From NCBI GenBank assembly GCA_045637205.1, contig JAZTYY010000024.1:1-10675 (forward strand): DNA of 10,675 bases, read 5' to 3'. The notes under the pieces are model-generated. The model searched no databases. It was given only the letters and a program-made list of their open reading frames with translations, and was not told the DNA's origin. Shown here one piece after another: positions 6,566 to 10,675 of the stretch; the stretch's first letter is position 1, and each line of letters opens with the position of its first letter. The stretch is from RGIG4608 sp045637205. Its GTDB lineage: Bacteria; Bacillota; Clostridia; Oscillospirales; CAG-272. The position numbers were made by a program, and so were the translations under genes.

Positions 6566-7864
6566 TTATATCTCCTTATCCTTGTTGAGAGGCTTTGAGC
6601 AAAGTGCCATCAATACGATAGCAACTGCAGCAGCCATAAGAGCACCAAGGAAAATGTTTTGGTTTGGAATGAATGACATTGTGCCGTCAGCATTTGTTAT
6701 CATTTCGGCATCCTCCAAAATCCACGCGCCAATCTTCGGGCCAATTACACCGGGGACAAGTACCTGTGAGAAAATACGCACGCCCTGGAACATGCCTGCC
6801 TGTCCCTCAGGAGTAAGATCTCTAATCTTTGCCCCAAACACTGCCATGGTTGCAAGGTAGCCACTCATCATAAGAAGCGAGCCGATGAATACAAGGGCTG
6901 TATCCTTAAAGAGATAAAGCACTATATATCCCAAGCAAAGCCATGCGAATGAGAATTTATATGAGAACAAAAATCCCTTTTTGTCATATGCCTTACCCCA
7001 AAATGCAGTCACAACTGATGCAACGATGATAGCAGGTGCCATAATAAGCACGTAATCAGCCATTGCAAGTGACTTTTCATAATAAAGAATGAGATATGGC
7101 ATAAATATCTGAATAGAAATATTGAAAACGATAAAGCAAGCAAGATAGATATAAAGCGCAACGTTTTTCTTCACAGTGGAGGGCAAAAAGCCGTGCACTA
7201 TATTGCGCAAATATCCTGTTTCACTTGGCTTGATTTTGGGATCGTCAATTACAAAGAAGCCGATAACACCAATTGCAAGTACGGCACAACCAATAATTGT
7301 GAACACCGTGGGCCAATAAGCATCATTTCCCTCTTTGGGAATGAACATAAATCCGCCAAATACAACCAAAATTGCCACAAGGGGCATCATTGAGTTGATT
7401 CCCTCAGCGCTTCCGCGATTAGTATCGTCAGTTGAGTCAGTGAGCCACGCGTTAAAGGCAGCATCGTTGGCAGATGAGCCAAAGAAGGTCATAACACAGT
7501 CAAGAATTATAACCAAAGACACACCAACAGTTGAAACCGCAACTGTTGCGGGCACTATGGGAGCAATTACGTCCTCACGAATAAGGGCAAACCCAAGAAT
7601 TGAGATACCCCAAAGAATATATCCCCCACAAATAAAGAGCTTTCTTTTACCAACTCTATCTGAAAGAGCACCAATAAATATTGTTGTAAGCGTTGCCGCA
7701 ATAGCACTTGCTGCAACCATTGTTGAAATGTCTTCGGCACTTGCTCTAAAGGCATCGTAAATAAATACGTTGAGATACATATTCTCAATAACCCATGCAA
7801 CCTGACCAACAAGGCTGAAAAGCGTTAAGGCAACCCAAAACTTTTTGCTAAGCTTAGTCTTCAT
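6566..7864 (-). CDS. MFS permease, probable glycoside or sugar importer
   Basis: The 432-residue integral membrane protein has about twelve hydrophobic segments and the overall pattern of the major facilitator superfamily. Motif A is present in loop 2-3 (GALSDRVGKRK, 65-75). A degenerate copy follows in the second half (AFWGKAYDKKGF, 287-298), as expected of two related six-helix halves. The DPK-rich loop at 207-235 is the central cytoplasmic linker. The ATG at 7864 is preceded by GGAGG at a 5-nt gap. The extra 19 residues of the longer frame overlap the promoter and are rejected. It is the first gene of a two-gene operon with the GH2 gene, whose start touches its stop. A role in importing the glycoside that GH2 cuts is inferred from this arrangement only. 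The fold assignment is firm, the substrate is not. Confidence 0.88.
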   Translation of the reverse strand: MKTKLSKKFWVALTLFSLVGQVAWVIENMYLNVFIYDAFRASAEDISTMVAASAIAATLTTIFIGALSDRVGKRKLFICGGYILWGISILGFALIREDVIAPIVPATVAVSTVGVSLVIILDCVMTFFGSSANDAAFNAWLTDSTDDTNRGSAEGINSMMPLVAILVVFGGFMFIPKEGNDAYWPTVFTIIGCAVLAIGVIGFFVIDDPKIKPSETGYLRNIVHGFLPSTVKKNVALYIYLACFIVFNISIQIFMPYLILYYEKSLAMADYVLIMAPAIIVASVVTAFWGKAYDKKGFLFSYKFSFAWLCLGYIVLYLFKDTALVFIGSLLMMSGYLATMAVFGAKIRDLTPEGQAGMFQGVRIFSQVLVPGVIGPKIGAWILEDAEMITNADGTMSFIPNQNIFLGALMAAAVAIVLMALCSKPLNKDKEI

Positions 7865-7885
7865 AATGACCTCCAATTTTTGATA

Positions 7886-7907
7886 TATATGTATTCTATC
7901 ACATATA
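7886..7907. promoter_or_regulatory. Candidate operator overlapping the MFS-GH2 promoter
   Basis: A 7-bp inverted repeat, TATATGT (7886-7892) and ACATATA (7901-7907), is separated by 8 bp that contain the -10 box. Its position is ideal for a repressor. The arms are A/T-rich, so chance cannot be excluded, and no regulator gene is nearby. Confidence 0.35.
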
Positions 7908-7921
7908 ATAAAAAATGTCAA
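7893..7921 (-). promoter_or_regulatory. Promoter of the MFS-GH2 operon
   Basis: TTGACA (7921-7916) and TAGAAT (7898-7893) are separated by 17 bp. The predicted start, near 7886, gives a leader of about 22 nt containing the GGAGG of the MFS gene. It is divergent from the permease promoter at 7951, with 29 bp between the -35 boxes. Confidence 0.87.
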
Positions 7922-7950
7922 CTTTAAGCTGTTTTTTTATTAAAATACTA

Positions 7951-7979
7951 TTGACAAAGCATGTCATTAGTGATATACT
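7951..7979 (+). promoter_or_regulatory. Promoter of the anion permease gene
   Basis: TTGACA (7951-7956) and TATACT (7974-7979) are separated by 17 bp, followed by a leader of about 50 nt. A short inverted repeat TGACA/TGTCA (7952-7956 and 7962-7966) overlaps the -35 box. Confidence 0.87.
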
Positions 7980-8034
7980 TTCTCCTTGGTTTGCGTTTTA
8001 AAAAACACATAAATTTATACAATAGGTAGGTATT

Positions 8035-9213
8035 ATGAACGTTTCATCTTCTGCACAGCAAAAGAGTGGCTATCGCGTTGATTTACTAAGGTTTTTTGGT
8101 GAAATCAAAGATAAAATTTTCACCTTCATTTCAAAAAACACCATTCTTGTAATTGCCGCAACCTTGGCAATTGCCTCTTGCTTTATAGTAAAACCTGACG
8201 CCAAATATATTGAATATTTCGATTTTAAGACACTTACGTGTCTTTTCTGCACCTTGGCAGTTATTTGCGCCCTTAAAAACATTCGTTTTTTCACAATTAC
8301 TGCTAAAAAGATTGTTACCTTAACAGGTAATACGCGCACACTTTCATTGGCTCTTGTGTATATAACCTTTATCGGCTCAATGTTCTTGGCTAACGATATG
8401 GCGCTTTTGACCTTCTTGCCCTTAGGTTACATTTCCCTTTCGGCTACAGGCAAGGAAAAATATATGGCGCCCGTATTCATTATTCAAAACATCGCGGCAA
8501 ATCTTGGTGGTATGCTCACTCCCTTTGGCAATCCACAAAACCTCTATATTTACACTAAATTCAATATTCCCACAATGGAATTTATGGGAATTATGCTTCT
8601 TCCCTTCGTTCTTTCAATTGCTCTTTTCACAATTGCTTGTCTTTTTATTCCCAAGGAAAGCCTTGTGCTTGAAAACAATGACGAAGAAAAGATAGCTCCA
8701 AAGAAAACAATTTTCTATCTTGTTCTCTTTGCCTTGACAATTTTGATGGTGTTTAGAGTTATTCCCTATTATATATGCTTGCCAATTATCTTTATTGCTA
8801 TTATGATAAGTGATAAAAAAGCGCTTTTAAGTGTTGATTATCCCTTGCTTTTGACATTTGCTTGCTTCTTCTTGCTTGCAGGCAACGTGTCAAGAATTGA
8901 GGTGGTAAACACCTTCTTTTCAAGCTTGCTTGAAAAAAATACACTTTTGACAAGCATTCTCTCTTGCCAGGTTATAAGTAACGTTCCCTCAGCAATTTTG
9001 CTCTCTGAATTTACAACAAATTATCGCGAATTGCTCCTCGGTGTTAACATCGGTGGCGTTGGTACGCTCATTTCATCTTTGGCAAGCTTAATCACCTTCC
9101 GTGAATACACTTCTCACGTTAAGGGTAAAACCGCAAGCTATATCGGTCTTTTCTCAGCACTTAACTTTGGCTTTTTGATTATTCTTACAGTAACAACTAT
9201 GTTGTTTTTATAA
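8035..9213 (+). CDS. ArsB/NhaD-superfamily anion permease (YbiR-like)
   Basis: The 392-residue membrane protein has two structural halves typical of the ion-transporter superfamily that holds ArsB, NhaD, CitM and SLC13 carriers. The first half carries FLANDMALLTFLPL (117-130) and GGMLTPFGNPQNLY (158-171). The second carries the matching SNVPSAILLSEF (315-326) and NIGGVGTLISSLASLI (338-353). The G-N-P-Q-N and S-N-V-P turns are the re-entrant hairpin tips that bind substrate and coupling ion in this group. About ten hydrophobic segments are visible after a soluble N-terminus of some 30 residues, with a charged central loop (205-225). The substrate, probably an inorganic or carboxylate anion, cannot be read from the sequence. 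The start is the ATG at 8035 with a modest TAGGTAGG site. The gene stands alone between its own promoter and a terminator. Confidence 0.88.
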   Translation: MNVSSSAQQKSGYRVDLLRFFGEIKDKIFTFISKNTILVIAATLAIASCFIVKPDAKYIEYFDFKTLTCLFCTLAVICALKNIRFFTITAKKIVTLTGNTRTLSLALVYITFIGSMFLANDMALLTFLPLGYISLSATGKEKYMAPVFIIQNIAANLGGMLTPFGNPQNLYIYTKFNIPTMEFMGIMLLPFVLSIALFTIACLFIPKESLVLENNDEEKIAPKKTIFYLVLFALTILMVFRVIPYYICLPIIFIAIMISDKKALLSVDYPLLLTFACFFLLAGNVSRIEVVNTFFSSLLEKNTLLTSILSCQVISNVPSAILLSEFTTNYRELLLGVNIGGVGTLISSLASLITFREYTSHVKGKTASYIGLFSALNFGFLIILTVTTMLFL

Positions 9214-9215
9214 TA

Positions 9216-9248
9216 AAAAATCACGGCTCGATTTGAGCCGTGATTTTT
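9216..9248. terminator. Bidirectional terminator between permease and amidase genes
   Basis: A 14-bp stem (9216-9229 with 9235-9248) has core TCACGGCTC/GAGCCGTGA, a 5-nt loop, and five A on one side facing five T on the other. It starts 3 bp after the permease stop and lies about 40 bp from the amidase stop, so it can serve both converging genes. Confidence 0.93.
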
Positions 9249-9289
9249 ATATACCGTGGGGACGTTTATAATTTACTGTTTTTCTCTAA

Positions 9290-10261
9290 TTATTCGACAG
9301 CGTGAGTGTTGGGAAGCAAACCGAAGTAATCCAAAATTCCGTTGTATATTCCTTGTGCAAAAAACTCTGGATGCTCAGAAAGAATTGCTGCATCTTGGCT
9401 ATTGCTGATGAATCCCATTTCCAACACTACGGCAGGCATGGAGGAATACTCCAAAATATCCAAATCGGTATCAAAATTCATGCCGCGCTTTTTCAAATTG
9501 GTGCTTTCTACCATCGCATCAAGCAAGGTTTTTCCGAATACGTATGACTCGCCTGAATCGTCGGCAACCCAAACCTCAATTCCGTTTGGTTCATTGGAAG
9601 TATAGGAGTTGGTGTGCAAGCTAATCAAATAGTCCGCTTCAAACGCAATTGCACCCTCAACTCGAGCCATAACGCTGGATTTACTATCAGTACCAAGCAC
9701 AACACTCTTGTTGGGACGGGACAACTTAACCTCAAATCGACCATCTTTTCTCAAAATATCGGCAAGAATAGACCCAATTACAAAAGTTACGTCATGCTCA
9801 TACAAGCCGTTTCCATACGCACCACTATTGTGATATGACAAGGGATTGTGCCCTTGGTCTATGTATATTCTTATTTTTTCTTCAGGTGAATTTTGATGCT
9901 TCTCAAACTCTTCTTTCAAATTAGCTATCTCAATTTTCAATTGATCTATCTCGCTTTGCGCAGACTGATTCATGTTTTCGAGAATTGTCAACTTTTCTTC
10001 CAAAGCTGCCAAGCTATTTTCAAGGTTCTCTTGCTTTTCATTTGATTCTTTCAATGCATCGCTAACTGAATCAAGCTCCTCATTGGTTGCATTCAAGTCT
10101 GTTTGAAGTTCTTGATTTGAAACAATCAAAACAACTCCAAGACAAACAACTGCTAAGGTTACAAAGCTCAAAATAACACTTAATACACGAATCCACAACT
10201 TTGTATTGAAATTTTTTGTCTTTTGATTTGAGTTAGGCTCATCGTTTGTTCGTTTTTCCAT
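9290..10261 (-). CDS. Membrane-anchored N-acetylmuramoyl-L-alanine amidase (Amidase_3)
   Basis: Zinc enzyme that cuts the bond between N-acetylmuramic acid and L-alanine in peptidoglycan. The 323-residue protein has a charged cytoplasmic N-terminus (1-22), one membrane helix (about 23-48), and a long coiled coil (about 50-123, heptads rich in Leu, Glu and Asn). The extracellular catalytic domain covers about 128-316. Zinc ligands are His138 in DQGHNP, Glu155 in GLYEHDV and His216 in SLHTNS. The catalytic Glu281 lies in VVLEMGFISN. All four are present, so it should be active. The coiled coil probably keeps the enzyme at a distance from the membrane or mediates contact with a partner. The start at 10261 has AAAGAG 7 nt upstream. 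The gene is monocistronic. Its cellular role (CwlD-like in spores, AmiC-like in cell separation, or general turnover) cannot be settled from the window. Confidence 0.94.
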   Translation of the reverse strand: MEKRTNDEPNSNQKTKNFNTKLWIRVLSVILSFVTLAVVCLGVVLIVSNQELQTDLNATNEELDSVSDALKESNEKQENLENSLAALEEKLTILENMNQSAQSEIDQLKIEIANLKEEFEKHQNSPEEKIRIYIDQGHNPLSYHNSGAYGNGLYEHDVTFVIGSILADILRKDGRFEVKLSRPNKSVVLGTDSKSSVMARVEGAIAFEADYLISLHTNSYTSNEPNGIEVWVADDSGESYVFGKTLLDAMVESTNLKKRGMNFDTDLDILEYSSMPAVVLEMGFISNSQDAAILSEHPEFFAQGIYNGILDYFGLLPNTHAVE

Positions 10262-10299
10262 TTTTAATCTCTTTACTCCATAATTGAATTTATGTTTAG

Positions 10300-10328
10300 A
10301 TTATAACATATTTTTATTAATCAGTCAA
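10300..10328 (-). promoter_or_regulatory. Promoter of the amidase gene
   Basis: TTGACT (10328-10323) and a perfect TATAAT (10305-10300) are separated by 17 bp, about 40 bp before the ATG. Two nested inverted repeats surround it: TATAACAT/ATGTTATA at 10302-10309 and 10341-10348, and ATCAG/CTGAT at 10320-10324 and 10331-10335. Confidence 0.88.
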
Positions 10329-10377
10329 TGCTGATATTTCATGTTATATTGATTATTTTGCTAAAAAGTGCATAATT

Positions 10378-10435
10378 AAAGTTTAAGAAAACCAAGAAAA
10401 AAGCACCGCTTTTGCGGTGCTTTTCTCTTGGCTCC
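10378..10435. repeat. Direct repeat, copy 1 (tRNA 3' end plus terminator)
   Basis: This segment recurs at 10615-10675. Bases 10392-10435 match 10632-10675 exactly (44 nt). The flanking AAAGTTTAAGAAAA is also shared but is offset by a 3-nt indel. The repeat contains the last seven bases of a tRNA 3' end and its terminator. The true extent to the right is hidden by the window edge. Confidence 0.9.
10397..10422 (-). terminator. Terminator after the tRNA 3' half
   Basis: A 9-bp stem (10401-10409 with 10414-10422, arm AAGCACCGC) with a 4-nt loop is followed on the minus strand by a run of T ending at 10397. It starts about 7 nt after the encoded CCA, the usual place for a tRNA terminator. Confidence 0.85.
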
Positions 10436-10470
10436 CCTTTTTGGACTTGAACCAAAGACCCCCTGGTTAA
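10429..10470 (-). pseudogene. 3' half of a tRNA gene, probably tRNA-Asn, lacking its 5' half
   Basis: Read on the minus strand from 10470, TTAA fits the 3' side of an anticodon loop (bases 35-38). CCAGG follows as the anticodon-stem 3' strand and GGGTC as the variable loop. Next is a perfect T arm (stem TTTGG/CCAAA, loop TTCAAGT), the acceptor strand AAGGGGA, discriminator G, and an encoded CCA ending at 10429. The T1:A72 pair and G73 implied by this end, together with an anticodon ending in TT, fit bacterial tRNA-Asn (GTT). No 5' half exists: the bases before TTAA cannot pair with CCAGG, and nothing like TCCCCTT lies upstream. The break falls in the anticodon loop, a known crossover site for integrases that use tRNA genes. 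I read it as an attachment-site copy; the amino acid identity is an inference. Confidence 0.72.
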
Positions 10471-10472
10471 GA

Positions 10473-10618
10473 CGACAAACCTCGCTACGCGTCGGTGTGT
10501 CGGAAAGTTTTGTTTGTCTCTCTTACGAGAGCCATTTTCTACGAAAAACACAAAACTTTAGTCAGACAGCGGTATTCTACCGCCCTGCCTCTTAATGCTA
10601 CGAGATCTTTGATCAAAG
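10473..10618. other. Hairpin-rich spacer without a gene between tRNA-end repeats
   Basis: Four inverted repeats are packed into this stretch. At 10473-10502, CGACA/TGTCG, ACC/GGT and CGC/GCG form one interrupted 11-bp hairpin. AAAGTTTTGT (10504-10513) pairs with ACAAAACTTT (10550-10559), enclosing a 5-bp stem CTCTC/GAGAG (10518-10531). GCGGTA/TACCGC (10569-10583) forms another stem, and CTTTGATCAAAG (10607-10618) is a perfect palindrome. I see no credible coding frame and no promoter. It may be a structured RNA, a recombination site region or the remains of an inserted element. Confidence 0.45.
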
Positions 10619-10675
10619 TTTAAGAAAAAAGCCAAGAAAAAAGCACCGCTTTTGCGGTGCTTTTCTCTTGGCTCC
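10615..10675. repeat. Direct repeat, copy 2, cut by the window edge
   Basis: Second copy of the segment at 10378-10435, about 240 bp away. On the minus strand it begins with GGAGCCA, the last bases of the same tRNA 3' end, and continues into the same terminator. An intact tRNA gene is the natural expectation immediately to the right of the window. Confidence 0.88.
10637..10662 (-). terminator. Terminator copy 2, after the tRNA end at the window edge
   Basis: Identical 9-bp stem (10641-10649 with 10654-10662) and T run to the terminator at 10397-10422. It follows the partial CCA end at 10669-10675 and would end the transcript of the gene lying mostly outside the window. Confidence 0.83.

Noticed and set aside
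6408..6860. A 150-residue plus-strand frame across the GH2/MFS junction
   Set aside because: It is antisense to two well-supported genes that are co-transcribed there, and its peptide shows no family features.
7335..7760. A 141-residue plus-strand frame
   Set aside because: It is antisense to the MFS gene, a shadow of its membrane helices, and has no start signals.
10339..10551. A 70-residue minus-strand frame
   Set aside because: It translates the tRNA fragment, the terminator and the hairpins (the GSLVQVQKGEP stretch is a translated T arm) and has no ribosome binding site.
10429..10620. An intact tRNA gene, or a tRNA split by an intron, in this interval
   Set aside because: The 3' half is convincing, but no upstream segment pairs with its acceptor strand (AAGGGGA) or anticodon stem (CCAGG). 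The gap is also too short and lacks the core of a group I intron. The D-arm-like GGTAGAATACC at 10583-10569 does not fit a D stem.
1..10675. A new defence or mobile multi-gene system
   Set aside because: The six genes are two housekeeping enzymes, one surface lipoprotein, a sugar-use pair, an anion permease and a cell-wall amidase, each with its own promoter. Nothing ties them into one system, and no nuclease, recombinase or toxin is encoded.

Overview
The window looks like chromosomal DNA of a low-GC Bacillota, most likely an anaerobic gut-type member of class Clostridia. The reasons are AGGAGG-type ribosome binding sites, a T-box leader, textbook TTGACA/TATAAT promoters with 17-bp spacers, a Clostridia-style surface lipoprotein and a CwlD/AmiC-type amidase. 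I cannot name a genus. All six genes are intact and complete inside the window.

Layout, left to right. Positions 1-241 hold no gene, only a cluster of A/T-rich hairpins that looks like a copy of a dispersed palindromic repeat. Next, on the minus strand, is serine O-acetyltransferase (cysE) behind a complete T-box leader. The specifier (UGC), the T-box UGGA and the gene all point to tRNA-Cys. Upstream of it on the same strand is aspartyl-tRNA synthetase (aspS) with its own promoter. Divergent from aspS is a 577-residue lipoprotein with His/Cys-rich repeats and a C-terminal half I do not recognise. A shared bidirectional terminator separates it from a minus-strand two-gene operon: an MFS permease followed, with stop and start codons directly abutting (TAAATG), by a cytoplasmic family 2 glycoside hydrolase. 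Together these suggest uptake and intracellular hydrolysis of a small glycoside. Divergent from that operon is a permease of the ArsB/NhaD (YbiR-like) anion transporter group, ending at another bidirectional terminator. It converges with a membrane-anchored N-acetylmuramoyl-L-alanine amidase on the minus strand.

The right end (about 10378-10675) is the least ordinary part. A 3' half of a tRNA, probably tRNA-Asn, runs from the anticodon loop to an encoded CCA and is followed by a terminator. It has no 5' half. About 240 bp away, cut by the window edge, the last seven bases of the same 3' end and the same terminator recur. This is what a small remnant of a tRNA-targeted integration would leave, with an intact tRNA expected just outside the window. 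The DNA between the two copies is full of hairpins and has no convincing gene.

I found no CRISPR array, defence island, transposase or obvious new multi-gene system. Most of the window is housekeeping and sugar or anion transport. The points most worth a second look are the tRNA-fragment repeat with its structured spacer, and the Cys/His-repeat lipoprotein.
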